Assembly (NCBI RefSeq): GCF_000455605.1
Contig: NC_017025.1
Span: forward strand, 744,001 to 808,000
From: Flavobacterium indicum GPTSA100-9 = DSM 17447
Lineage (GTDB): Bacteria; Bacteroidota; Bacteroidia; Flavobacteriales; Flavobacteriaceae
DNA: 64,000 nucleotides
Reading direction: 5' to 3'
Within the stretch, counting starts at the first letter, position 1. Each line of letters starts with the position of its first letter. Under the pieces are notes generated by a model. That model made no database searches. It had not been told where the DNA came from and saw nothing but the letters and a program-made list of their open reading frames with translations. Both the position numbers and the translations under genes were made by a program. This document shows positions 44,705-53,171 of the stretch, one piece after another.

Positions 44705-46630
44705 TTATTTAAAAATTATCTTTTTGCTATCAATTATTTTTCCATTTGCAACTAAATTTAAAATAAATGTACCAGTACCGTAATCATCTTTATAGAATTT
44801 CTTTTCTATCGATTTTAATGTTGTATTAAGCCTATTACTGCTAATTTTTTCACCATTTAAGCTATAAACTACTAGTTCAAGATTTGTTACCTCATTGTAA
44901 TTTGAAATTTTAATTAACATTTCATTGTTAGAAGGATTTGGCGCAATTGTAATAAATTTTGAAGTTTTAATTTCTTCTATGGAATTTGATTTTTTAGATT
45001 CTGTCCATTCTTCAATAATTTGTTTCAATTCTAAAATTTGATTTTGCTGCTCTTTAATAGCTTCTACTAAATAAGGAATCACTTCAATATAATTTACTGA
45101 TTTTTCTCCATTATAATTTGTATTTACTAAATGAGGTAATACTTTTTCTAAATCTTGTGCAATAAATCCACTATGTAAATTATCATCAAAATTCATTTCT
45201 TTTTTTGATTCTTTATTCCATGAATAGGTTTTACCATCAAGTAGTTGTACAGTTTCAAGAGCTCTATTTATGTTTTCAATATTTTTTTTGAATTTTTTAT
45301 CAGAAGTTGCAAATATACCAGTTGTTCTTATTATTCCATTTACATCTAATTTAACCGTTCCTGAAATAGGTACTGAACCGCCTGAAAATGGTGGTAAAGT
45401 TGAAAAAGAATAATCAAAATAGCTATTTGGTTGTGCTCCAGTACCAATGCCTACACTTGTTCCATTGTCAAATATTTGACTGCAAATTAAATTTAAATTG
45501 TTTGTTGGATCAACTTTAGGTACAAAATTTGAATTGGCACAACTTGAAGTTACTGCATTTAAATTTCCTATTTTATCATCAACTAATATTACATCTCCTA
45601 AATTATTAACTGACAGTACTTTACTAGATGGATTTAAAATAGTTGGGCTTAAATTAGTTAAATTAGTAAATCTTAAACCTGAAGTATTTTGTATTTCACT
45701 TGTGATTTCTAATGTGTTTTGAGGGGTACTTGTTCTAATTCCAATTCTACCAGGCATACTACCTGAACCATTCACACTATTTAAATTGTTAATATTTTGA
45801 CCAAAAATTACATTTCCAATGTTTAGTATATTATACTGATTTGTGTTAGAGCCAAAAGAAGTAGTTGTTGTTGAATTTCCAATTAAAATATTTCTATCTC
45901 CATTTTTTGCAGATGAATTATTACCAATAGTAATATTATTATTACCAGTTGTATTATCATTACCATTTCTATTACCTAATCCTATATTGTAATTTCCAGT
46001 TGAATATACATATGAATAATGACCTACTATTGTATTGTTTATTGCTGAAGGGTTAGAATATAACGAACTACCTCCAATTACTACATTATCATAAGCTTCA
46101 ATTGCTGCTGACATTGCTGATCCACCTAAAATTGTATTGTTATTGCCAATTTTTAAATTTGACATTGACCATGCTCCAACTATTGAATTACCATTTCCCG
46201 AAATTAAATTTTTAGCACTTCTAAACCCTAAAGCAGTATTTAATTGTTGATTATTAAAAATTACTTCACCATTTGAATTATTTCCTAAGTTGTATAGAGA
46301 TTCATGTCCTATAGCAGTATTATTACTCCCGATTTTTAGATTTAATAGTGTTCCATAACCCAAGGAAACATTGTAACCTCCTGAAATGTTATTAAGCTGT
46401 GAATTAGAACCAATGGCTGTATTGTAAGTTCCATAGGTTGAGTTGTTGGATTTTAATGCACTAAAACCAATAGCTACATTATCTAAGCTAGTATTGGCAG
46501 CTCCAGAATACTCACCTATAAAAACATTGTTTGTTCCACCATTTCCAGCAGTAAAAGGTTCTGAGTAGTTTTGAGAAATAATTAAGTAACTTGACATTAA
46601 AAGAAGTCCTGTAATTAAATTTTTTTTCAT
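44705..46630 (-). CDS. Secreted S74 chaperone-domain protein with YadA-like repeats and T9SS sorting tail
   Basis: A 641-residue protein on the minus strand. A signal peptide ends near IISQ (residue 20). Residues 30-280 hold many short repeats of the type NNTAIG or DNVVIG, 14-30 residues apart, as in the beta-roll head of YadA-like adhesins. A peptidase S74 (intramolecular chaperone of endosialidase) domain starts at TSDKKFKKNIENI, with S443 and K448 fitting the Ser-Lys dyad, followed by GFIAQDLEKVLPHLV and VEAIKEQQNQILELKQIIEEW, a coiled coil. Residues 556-641 (ITIAPNPSNNEMLIKISNYN onward) are a type A sorting domain of the type IX secretion system. It is probably a trimeric surface fibre or adhesin, unrelated to sugar synthesis. 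Confidence 0.85.
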   Translation of the reverse strand: MKKNLITGLLLMSSYLIISQNYSEPFTAGNGGTNNVFIGEYSGAANTSLDNVAIGFSALKSNNSTYGTYNTAIGSNSQLNNISGGYNVSLGYGTLLNLKIGSNNTAIGHESLYNLGNNSNGEVIFNNQQLNTALGFRSAKNLISGNGNSIVGAWSMSNLKIGNNNTILGGSAMSAAIEAYDNVVIGGSSLYSNPSAINNTIVGHYSYVYSTGNYNIGLGNRNGNDNTTGNNNITIGNNSSAKNGDRNILIGNSTTTTSFGSNTNQYNILNIGNVIFGQNINNLNSVNGSGSMPGRIGIRTSTPQNTLEITSEIQNTSGLRFTNLTNLSPTILNPSSKVLSVNNLGDVILVDDKIGNLNAVTSSCANSNFVPKVDPTNNLNLICSQIFDNGTSVGIGTGAQPNSYFDYSFSTLPPFSGGSVPISGTVKLDVNGIIRTTGIFATSDKKFKKNIENINRALETVQLLDGKTYSWNKESKKEMNFDDNLHSGFIAQDLEKVLPHLVNTNYNGEKSVNYIEVIPYLVEAIKEQQNQILELKQIIEEWTESKKSNSIEEIKTSKFITIAPNPSNNEMLIKISNYNEVTNLELVVYSLNGEKISSNRLNTTLKSIEKKFYKDDYGTGTFILNLVANGKIIDSKKIIFK

Positions 46631-46646
46631 AATATTAAGTTTAAAA

Positions 46647-46664
46647 TTTCTTAAAAATAAGAAA
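46647..46664. promoter_or_regulatory. Short palindrome in the divergent gap
   Basis: TTTCTTA and TAAGAAA (7-bp perfect arms, AAAA spacer) lie between the S74 gene and the exostosin-like gene. It could be an operator, but in such AT-rich DNA chance is a fair explanation. Confidence 0.25.
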
Positions 46665-46694
46665 AAACTTCTTTTTATCGTTGATTTTATTGAT

Positions 46695-46702
46695 TATTTT
46701 TG
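46695..46702 (+). promoter_or_regulatory. Candidate -7 element for region C
   Basis: TATTTTTG matches TAnnTTTG, 17 bases before the ATG at 46719, the first gene of region C. The only nearby TTG (46681-46683) is 11 bases upstream, shorter than the usual -33 spacing. Confidence 0.33.
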
Positions 46703-46718
46703 TATTAATATTTTTAAT

Positions 46719-47732
46719 ATGATTAAAATTTATACTCAAAAGAGCTATTTTACCGAGAATAATAGAAAAGTACTGTTTCCATTATTTCTAGATTTAGTTT
46801 ATCTAAAAGATGCTAAAGCAACTCATTTATTTGAAGTAGTTGATGAGATTCAAAAGGCAGATATTGCCATAATCCCCTTAACCATTAATTATTTTATTGA
46901 AAATAAAAGGGAACAAGAACTAAATGATTTTATTAATTCTTGTTTGCTGAACGGTAAACGTGTTTGGGGGTATACAGGTGGTGATAGAGGTCTGTCGTAC
47001 CGAAAGGATATTACTATTTTTAGATTGGGAGGTTTGCAATCAAAATTAGATGCAAATAATGAAATTTTGCCCTCATTTGTGACTGATCCTTATACGTATT
47101 GCTTAGATTTTGAATTTGAAGTTTTAAATAAAACGGATAAACCTTCTATTGGATTTGTGGGTAATGCAAATAATGATTTCAAAGAGTTTTTAAAGGAATT
47201 GGGGATAAATTGGTATTTTAATGTAAAGTATCTTTGGAATAAAAGTGTGGGCGATTATCAACCGTTCTATGCATCTGGTTTAACTCGCTATAAGTTGTTG
47301 AAAAAAATTGAATCTTCAAATAAATTGAATTGTAATTTTATTTATCGAGATAAATATAGAGCAGGTGCAAGAACTGAAGAAGAAATAAGAATAACCACAT
47401 ACCAGTTTTTTGAAAATATTGCTCAAAATCTTTTTACGATTTGCATTAGAGGTGCAGGTAATTTCTCCGTTCGATTTTATGAAACATTAGTTATGGGTAG
47501 AATTCCCGTTTTTATTGCAACCGATGCTAAATTGCCTTTAGAGAATTTTATCCAATGGGATAAGCATTGTGTTTTTACCACAAAAGCTAATGTTGAAAAA
47601 GACGTTTTAGCTTTTTATAATTCTAAATCTGAAGCTGAATTGCAAGAAATTCAAATAGCTAACAGAAATTTAGCTCTAAACTTGCTTAATAAAGTAGATT
47701 ATTTCTACCATTTAGCACAATCTCAAAAATAG
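46719..47732 (+). CDS. Exostosin-like glycosyltransferase (GT47-type)
   Basis: A 337-residue protein. The C-terminal half has FTICIRGAGNFSVRFYETLVMGRIPVFI and LPLENFIQWDKHCVF, which strongly recall the exostosin domain (PF03016), where the Arg-Glu of the RFYE block binds the nucleotide sugar. The N-terminal half shows KADIAIIPLTINYFIE and GYTGGDRGL, compatible with the first Rossmann-like lobe. Exostosin-like enzymes are best known from eukaryotic heparan synthesis but occur in bacterial glycan loci. It is the first gene of region C after the divergent gap. Donor and acceptor are unknown. Confidence 0.75.
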   Translation: MIKIYTQKSYFTENNRKVLFPLFLDLVYLKDAKATHLFEVVDEIQKADIAIIPLTINYFIENKREQELNDFINSCLLNGKRVWGYTGGDRGLSYRKDITIFRLGGLQSKLDANNEILPSFVTDPYTYCLDFEFEVLNKTDKPSIGFVGNANNDFKEFLKELGINWYFNVKYLWNKSVGDYQPFYASGLTRYKLLKKIESSNKLNCNFIYRDKYRAGARTEEEIRITTYQFFENIAQNLFTICIRGAGNFSVRFYETLVMGRIPVFIATDAKLPLENFIQWDKHCVFTTKANVEKDVLAFYNSKSEAELQEIQIANRNLALNLLNKVDYFYHLAQSQK

Positions 47733-47746
47733 TATTTTAATCACTT

Positions 47747-47770
47747 CTGTAAATATTACTATATTTACAG
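47747..47770. promoter_or_regulatory. Perfect 10-bp inverted repeat upstream of methyltransferase gene
   Basis: CTGTAAATAT and ATATTTACAG form a perfect 10-bp inverted repeat with a TACT spacer in the 56-base gap between the exostosin-like gene and the methyltransferase gene. There is no T-tract after it, so an operator for a dimeric regulator is as likely as a terminator. It overlaps a weak -7-like TATATTTA. Confidence 0.45.
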
Positions 47771-47788
47771 CAAATTTATCCTGAGCTT

Positions 47789-48595
47789 ATGAAAACTGCT
47801 GAAGAAATAATTGAAACAAATAAAAAACAGAAGGAATTTTATAACAATATTAAGCAAAATTTTTTCACTAAAATTTGGGCCAAAATAAGAAATGGGCTTT
47901 TGAATAGAATAAGAAAATCTATAGGCGTTCAAGATCAAGCCTATCAGTTACATAAGGAATGGTTAGGAGATTTGTCAAATAAAAAAGTATTAGATTTAGG
48001 TTGTTTTGCTGGAAATTATTTATCTCTCTATTTAGCAGAAAATGCTCAAGAATATATTGGAATTGACTTAAGTGATGTGGCAATTGCTAAATTAAATGAA
48101 AGATTAAAAAATATTCCTACTGCAAAAGCTGTAGCAGTTGATTTTTTAACAGATGAGTTTTCGGAGAAAGATTTTGATATTATATATGCTTATGGTGTTT
48201 TACATCATTTCCCTAATACTACTATTTTAATTGATAAACTAAACGAAAAATTGAAAGTGGGTGGGCTTATTGTAAGTTACGACCCATTAGAAACTAGTTG
48301 GCCAATAAAATTAATTCGAACTTTATACAGACCATTTCAGTCCGATGCTGAATGGGAATGGCCATTTACTAGAAAAACAGTTGAGCAATATAAAAAGGCA
48401 TTTACAATTCTGGATAGAAGAGGTGTGTTAGGAAAATCTAAGTGGATGGCAATTATGAATTTCTTGCCTTTATCTCAAAATAAATTAAATGAAATTGGGA
48501 GAAAATGGCATAATCAGGATTGGGAGCAGTCAAAAACTTCAGATAAAGTTTTATATTCATGCATGCATGTAACCATGTTAATGAAAAAGAACTAA
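47789..48595 (+). CDS. Class I SAM-dependent methyltransferase
   Basis: A 268-residue protein. Motif I is KKVLDLGCFAGNYLSLYLAE near residues 66-85, followed by EYIGIDLSDVAIAKLNERL (motif II) and FDIIYAYGVLHHFPN (motif post-II), then LKVGGLIVSYDPLE. This is the Methyltransf_11/12-type fold seen in UbiE/COQ5-like enzymes. The first 60 residues form a helical extension with many lysines. It is followed after 6 bases by a GT2 gene and is likely to methylate a sugar of the region C glycan. Its start follows a palindrome that might control it. The substrate is unknown. Confidence 0.82.
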   Translation: MKTAEEIIETNKKQKEFYNNIKQNFFTKIWAKIRNGLLNRIRKSIGVQDQAYQLHKEWLGDLSNKKVLDLGCFAGNYLSLYLAENAQEYIGIDLSDVAIAKLNERLKNIPTAKAVAVDFLTDEFSEKDFDIIYAYGVLHHFPNTTILIDKLNEKLKVGGLIVSYDPLETSWPIKLIRTLYRPFQSDAEWEWPFTRKTVEQYKKAFTILDRRGVLGKSKWMAIMNFLPLSQNKLNEIGRKWHNQDWEQSKTSDKVLYSCMHVTMLMKKN

Positions 48596-48601
48596 TTGTA
48601 A

Positions 48602-49603
48602 ATGAATTTTTCTTTAATAATTTGTACCTATAATAGAGATGAAGCTATTGCAACTTTAATGCATTCGATAGCTAAACAAACCGTGTATCCTGAACAAATT
48701 ATTATAGTTGACGCATCTTTGAATTCAAAGACAAACGATTTTTTTGAAAAAAATCAATTTAAAAATATAGAATACTATAATGTTGATGGTGAAAATAGAG
48801 GATTAACCAAACAACGAAATTTTGGTATTCAAAAAGTAGTAGCTACTAGTGAAATTGTTTGCTTTTTAGACGATGATACTATTTTAACTGCAAATTATTT
48901 TCAAGAATTATTAGATACATACCATAAACATCCAGAAGCACTAGGTGTTGGAGGCTATATTACCAATGAAGTTCATTGGGAAAAATTAGAGGCTAATAAA
49001 GTAACTGATGCTTCTTATTATGTTAATGATGGTTATATAAGAAAAGAAGATAAACGTAATGTCCTTAGGAAACGACTTGGTTTAGGAGCAGATAAAAATC
49101 CAGGTTTCTTGCCTGAATTTTCACATGGACGAAGTGTTTCGTATTTGCCACCAACCGATAAAATTTATGAAGTAGAACAGTTTATGGGGGGGGTGTCTTC
49201 TTTTAGAAAAAAAGTTCTCGATGAGCATAAATTTTCTACTTTTTTTGATGGTTATGGTTTGTATGAAGATGCAGATTTTACCTTTAGAATTTCAAGAATA
49301 GGAAAACTGTTTGTCAATACAAAAGCAAAATTAGAACATCATCATCATCCTTCAGGAAGGCCAAACCAATACAATTATGGAAGAATGGTGGTTTGGAACG
49401 GTTGGTATGTATGGAGAGTAAGACATCCCAAGCCTTCGTTTAAAGCAAAGGTAAAATGGCATTTAATCACTCTGTTATTAGCATTTATTCGATTAGGAAA
49501 TGTAATTTCTACTCCAAATAAACAAGCGGCTTTTACTGAATTTATTGGAAGGATAGCTGCCTATATTAAACTGTTTGTTAAAAAACCAAAAATAGTTTCA
49601 TAA
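48602..49603 (+). CDS. Glycosyltransferase family 2 (GT-A)
   Basis: A 333-residue enzyme. SLIICTYNRDEAIATLMHSIAKQ begins the GT-A fold, RGLTKQRNFGIQKV and VCFLDDDTILTANYF carry the nucleotide-binding and DDD metal motif (near residue 92), and FDGYGLYEDADFTFRIS has the catalytic acidic pair near 220-235. A C-terminal hydrophobic patch near 285-310 may contact the membrane. It overlaps the next gene by one base (TAATG). A role in region C glycan assembly follows from context. Confidence 0.85.
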   Translation: MNFSLIICTYNRDEAIATLMHSIAKQTVYPEQIIIVDASLNSKTNDFFEKNQFKNIEYYNVDGENRGLTKQRNFGIQKVVATSEIVCFLDDDTILTANYFQELLDTYHKHPEALGVGGYITNEVHWEKLEANKVTDASYYVNDGYIRKEDKRNVLRKRLGLGADKNPGFLPEFSHGRSVSYLPPTDKIYEVEQFMGGVSSFRKKVLDEHKFSTFFDGYGLYEDADFTFRISRIGKLFVNTKAKLEHHHHPSGRPNQYNYGRMVVWNGWYVWRVRHPKPSFKAKVKWHLITLLLAFIRLGNVISTPNKQAAFTEFIGRIAAYIKLFVKKPKIVS

Positions 49604-50745
49604 TGAAGTTTTGTGTTATTACTCATGTAGAACATATAGAAGTGAACCATCAATTCTATGGTTATGCACCTTATATTAATGAAATGAATATTTGGTTTAA
49701 CTATGTTGATGAAGTGGAATTGGTTGCACCAAAAGCCCAGCATTCTCAATTAAATCCAATTTATATAAATTATCAAAAATCAACTATTGTTTTTAATGAA
49801 TTACAAGCTTTTAACTTAAAATCAATAAAAGCTATAGCTAAAACAATTTTTAGTTTACCAAAAAACTTTCGTATAATTTATAAAGCTTGTAAAAAAAGTG
49901 ATCATATTCACTTACGTTGTCCAGGGAATATTGGTCTTTTAGGATGTTTGGTTCAAATATTTTTTCCATCAAAGCCAAAAACTGCAAAATATGCCGGAAA
50001 TTGGGATCCAAAAAGTAAACAACCTTGGAGCTATAAAATTCAAAAATGGATTTTAAATAATACATTTTTAACTAAAAACATGAAAGTTTTAGTTTATGGT
50101 GAATGGCAAGGTATGAGTTCAAATATTAAACCTTTTTTTACAGCAACTTATTCAAATTCTCAAAGAAAATATATAGAACCTAGAAAATTAAATGCAACTA
50201 TTCAATTTATGTTTGTAGGTACTTTGTCGGAAGGTAAAAGACCATTATATGCTGTTCAGTTACTACATCTTCTTAAAAAGCAAGGTTACGATGTGTGTTT
50301 GACTATTTTTGGAGATGGAATTGAAAAAAATGCTTTGGAAAATTATATCTTTCAAAATAATCTCCAGGATACTATTTTTTTAAAAGGAAATCAAGCTAAA
50401 GATGTTGTTGAAAAAGCTTATAAAGAGAGTCATTTTTTACTTCTAGCATCTAAAAGTGAAGGTTGGCCTAAAGTGGTTGCAGAAGCAATGTTTTGGGGAT
50501 GTTTACCCTTAACAACAAATGTTTCTTGTGTGAATTATATGATTGGAAATGGGACTAGAGGAAAGTTGTTGAGTTTAGATCAAGCATCCGATGTTCAGTT
50601 GATTACATCTTTAATGACCAATGAATCTGATTATTTTGACATGTGTGAAAATGCAATTAATTGGTCTCAACAATTTACTACTGATTATTTTGAAGAAGAA
50701 ATAAAAAAAATGATTCTATATAATGAGAGTAGTTCAGTTAATTGA
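49603..50745 (+). CDS. Glycosyltransferase family 4 (GT-B)
   Basis: A 380-residue GT-B enzyme. The N-terminal part (MKFCVITHVEHIEVNHQFYG, HIHLRCPGNIGLLGCLVQIF) is less typical, but the C-terminal half is clear: IQFMFVGTLSEGKRPLYAVQLL, LTIFGDGIEKNALENYI and the EX7E motif in ASKSEGWPKVVAEAMFWGCLPL near residues 285-305. It starts at the stop of the GT2 gene and overlaps the following GT4 gene by 23 bases. It probably adds one residue of the region C repeat unit. Confidence 0.83.
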   Translation: MKFCVITHVEHIEVNHQFYGYAPYINEMNIWFNYVDEVELVAPKAQHSQLNPIYINYQKSTIVFNELQAFNLKSIKAIAKTIFSLPKNFRIIYKACKKSDHIHLRCPGNIGLLGCLVQIFFPSKPKTAKYAGNWDPKSKQPWSYKIQKWILNNTFLTKNMKVLVYGEWQGMSSNIKPFFTATYSNSQRKYIEPRKLNATIQFMFVGTLSEGKRPLYAVQLLHLLKKQGYDVCLTIFGDGIEKNALENYIFQNNLQDTIFLKGNQAKDVVEKAYKESHFLLLASKSEGWPKVVAEAMFWGCLPLTTNVSCVNYMIGNGTRGKLLSLDQASDVQLITSLMTNESDYFDMCENAINWSQQFTTDYFEEEIKKMILYNESSSVN

Positions 50746-51787
50746 TAGTTTAGAGGCTGGTGGGGCTGAAAGGATGGCAGTTAACATTGCTAATTTGATG
50801 TCAGAAATACCCAATGTCAATTCTTATCTTGTAGCTTCAAGAAAAGAAGGACAACTAAAGAATAAAGTTGCCAATAACGTGACTTACTTTTTTATTGATA
50901 GAAAAAGTATTTTTGATGTAAAAGCCATTTTTAAATTTAGATCGTTCTTAAGAACAAATAATATTGAAATAATTCATGCACACTCGACTACTTTCTTATT
51001 GGCAATTCTAACAAAAATAGTACTGCCTAAAATTAAAATTATTTGGCATGATCATTATGGAAATAGAGCTAAAGACAATAAACATTTTTATTTTTTATTT
51101 TTTGCATCTTATTTTTTTAAAGCAATAGTATCCGTAAATGAAGCATTAAAGCAATGGTCCATTCGAAAGCTTAATTGCGAAGAAGTTTATTTTTTGCCTA
51201 ATTTTTCACTTGCAGAAAATGTAGTAGAAAAAACGAAACTTAAAGGGGAAGACGGAAAACGAATTGTCATGTTAGCTAATTTAAAAGAACCTAAAAATCA
51301 TTTAAATTTATTAAAAGGATTTCATTTAAGTGTAGGAATAGATAAAGGTTGGACGCTGCATTTCGTAGGTAAATTTTTTGATGATGACTATTTTGATACC
51401 ATTAAAAAATATATTGAATCCAATCAATTAAGTGAAGCTGTATTTCTCTACGGTTCGTGTGAAGATATTCCATATGTACTAAGTCAGGCTGAAATTGGTG
51501 TATTGGCTTCTTTTTATGAAGGATTTCCCGTTACAATTGTAGAATACGGAATGGCTAAATTAGCAGTTTTGTTGTCAAATACAATTAAAATTGCAGGATT
51601 GCGTGATAATGAACATTGTATAAGTTTTAATCCTAATGATGAAAAAGATATTTCAAATTCTTTAAATTTGTTGTTGTCCAATCAAAAACAATTGGAATTG
51701 TTAAAAACAAATTTGAGTACACTAGTTTTAGACCGATTTTCTAAAAATCAAATTGCAATAGAACTAATCAATATTTATAATAAATAA
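50723..51787 (+). CDS. Glycosyltransferase family 4 (GT-B)
   Basis: A 354-residue GT-B protein. VVQLIDSLEAGGAERMAVNIANLM is the classical N-terminal GT4 loop (GGAE), IEIIHAHSTTFLLAIL the second strand, IVMLANLKEPKNHLNLLKGF the start of the donor domain, and ASFYEGFPVTIVEYGMAKLAVLL the EX7E motif. The ATG at 50723 overlaps the preceding gene by 23 bases and places the first strand correctly. The next gene begins five bases after its stop. Region C glycan transferase by context. Confidence 0.86.
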   Translation: MRVVQLIDSLEAGGAERMAVNIANLMSEIPNVNSYLVASRKEGQLKNKVANNVTYFFIDRKSIFDVKAIFKFRSFLRTNNIEIIHAHSTTFLLAILTKIVLPKIKIIWHDHYGNRAKDNKHFYFLFFASYFFKAIVSVNEALKQWSIRKLNCEEVYFLPNFSLAENVVEKTKLKGEDGKRIVMLANLKEPKNHLNLLKGFHLSVGIDKGWTLHFVGKFFDDDYFDTIKKYIESNQLSEAVFLYGSCEDIPYVLSQAEIGVLASFYEGFPVTIVEYGMAKLAVLLSNTIKIAGLRDNEHCISFNPNDEKDISNSLNLLLSNQKQLELLKTNLSTLVLDRFSKNQIAIELINIYNK

Positions 51788-51791
51788 AATT

Positions 51792-53171
51792 TTGAATCAA
51801 TCTTTAAATACATATTTATATTTACTATTTCATTTATTTATGGCATTTGTAATTCATAATTTTTCAAGTGTCGTATTTCTTTTAATGCCCCTATATTTAC
51901 TTTTAGGAACTATTTGGGTAATAAGGAATAAAGATCAAAATTTTGAAGTATTAAGTTTACTAATTTATACTATTGGTTTTGAAATGATATTTAGAATGAA
52001 ATCTGATGGTGCATTTTTTGATATAGGTAAATATGCAGTAATTTATTTTAGTATTTTAGGATTCGGATTTAAAAAAATTAGTTTAAAAGCTTGGCCTTAT
52101 TTTTTAATATTGATATTATTTGTCCCCGGAATTTATTTGACAGTAAATACCTTTTTCTTTCAAATTGATGTGAGAAAAAAAATATTATTCAACTTACTAG
52201 GCCCCTTTTCATTAGTTGCAGCATCTTTGTATTGCTACGGTAAATTCATAACATTGGAGGATTTAATCAAACGATTAAAAATTTTAACAGGTCCTTTATT
52301 AACGATTCTTTTTTTAGTTATTCTATATACTCCATCTGATTTTAAGCAATTAATTCAGTACAATACGTCTTCAAATTTTGCTGCTTCTGGAGGATTTGGT
52401 CCTAATCAGATTTCTACCATTTTGGGTTTAGGATGTTTTGTCTATTATGTAGCTTTTTTAACGGAAGTTAAAGATAAAATTCTTAAATATGTTTTTTTAG
52501 GAATTTTTGCTATTTTCCTGTATAGAGGGTTATTAACTTTCTCAAGAGGAGGGATGATTACTTTTTTTGTAATGTTCACTTTTTTTAATTTTAAAGTTTT
52601 TAAAATATTAAATAATAAAGCCCGAACTAATTATTTGCTAGTTCTATTCGGTTTAATTGTTACTTTAACGATAGTTTGGATTTACGCATCGGTATCTACC
52701 AATGGGATGATTGTAAACCGTTATTCTAATAAAGATGCGGCAGGAAGATTAAAAGAATCTTCAATGTCAGGTAGAGAAGATATTATGTCGAATGATTTTG
52801 ATTTATTCATAGAAAATCCTGTTTTTGGTGTTGGACCTGGAATTGGAGGTATGATTCGGGGCGAGGGAAGTGTAACGATGGGTGCTCAAGCCCATTCAGA
52901 ACCGACAAGGTTGTTGTCTGAACATGGGGTTTTTGGACTTTTTATTTTATTATTTTTAATATTTGTGCCCATTATAAAATATTATAGAGATAGAAATTTT
53001 TATCACATTTTCTTTTTTTCTTTTTTAATTTTTTGGGGATTAACCATCAACCATGCTGCAACCAGAATTGTGGCTTCAAGTGTGGTTTATGCATTAGCTT
53101 TATTGAATATATACCTACCTACTAATACTAATTCAGAATCAATTGAACAAAATCCTGTACATAGGGAATAA
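51792..53171 (+). CDS. O-antigen polymerase/ligase family membrane protein (Wzy/WaaL)
   Basis: A 459-residue protein with about 11-12 hydrophobic helices. The large periplasmic loop near residues 300-375 contains SMSGREDIMSNDFDLFIENPVFGVGPGIGG and AQAHSEPTRLLSEHGVFGLFI, the typical O-antigen_lig (PF04932) signature with the conserved histidine and following glycine-rich stretch. An earlier LLTFSRGGMITFF matches the conserved SRG/T helix. It therefore polymerises repeat units or ligates glycan to an acceptor. The start is TTG at 51792; the first in-frame ATG is at 51840, which would remove most of the first helix, so TTG is preferred. It overlaps the next gene by 29 bases. Confidence 0.83.
   Translation: MNQSLNTYLYLLFHLFMAFVIHNFSSVVFLLMPLYLLLGTIWVIRNKDQNFEVLSLLIYTIGFEMIFRMKSDGAFFDIGKYAVIYFSILGFGFKKISLKAWPYFLILILFVPGIYLTVNTFFFQIDVRKKILFNLLGPFSLVAASLYCYGKFITLEDLIKRLKILTGPLLTILFLVILYTPSDFKQLIQYNTSSNFAASGGFGPNQISTILGLGCFVYYVAFLTEVKDKILKYVFLGIFAIFLYRGLLTFSRGGMITFFVMFTFFNFKVFKILNNKARTNYLLVLFGLIVTLTIVWIYASVSTNGMIVNRYSNKDAAGRLKESSMSGREDIMSNDFDLFIENPVFGVGPGIGGMIRGEGSVTMGAQAHSEPTRLLSEHGVFGLFILLFLIFVPIIKYYRDRNFYHIFFFSFLIFWGLTINHAATRIVASSVVYALALLNIYLPTNTNSESIEQNPVHRE

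Noticed and set aside
44705-46630. Endosialidase linked to the sialic acid-type genes
   Set aside because: Only the S74 chaperone domain is shared with phage endosialidases; no sialidase catalytic domain is present and the head is a YadA-like repeat region.
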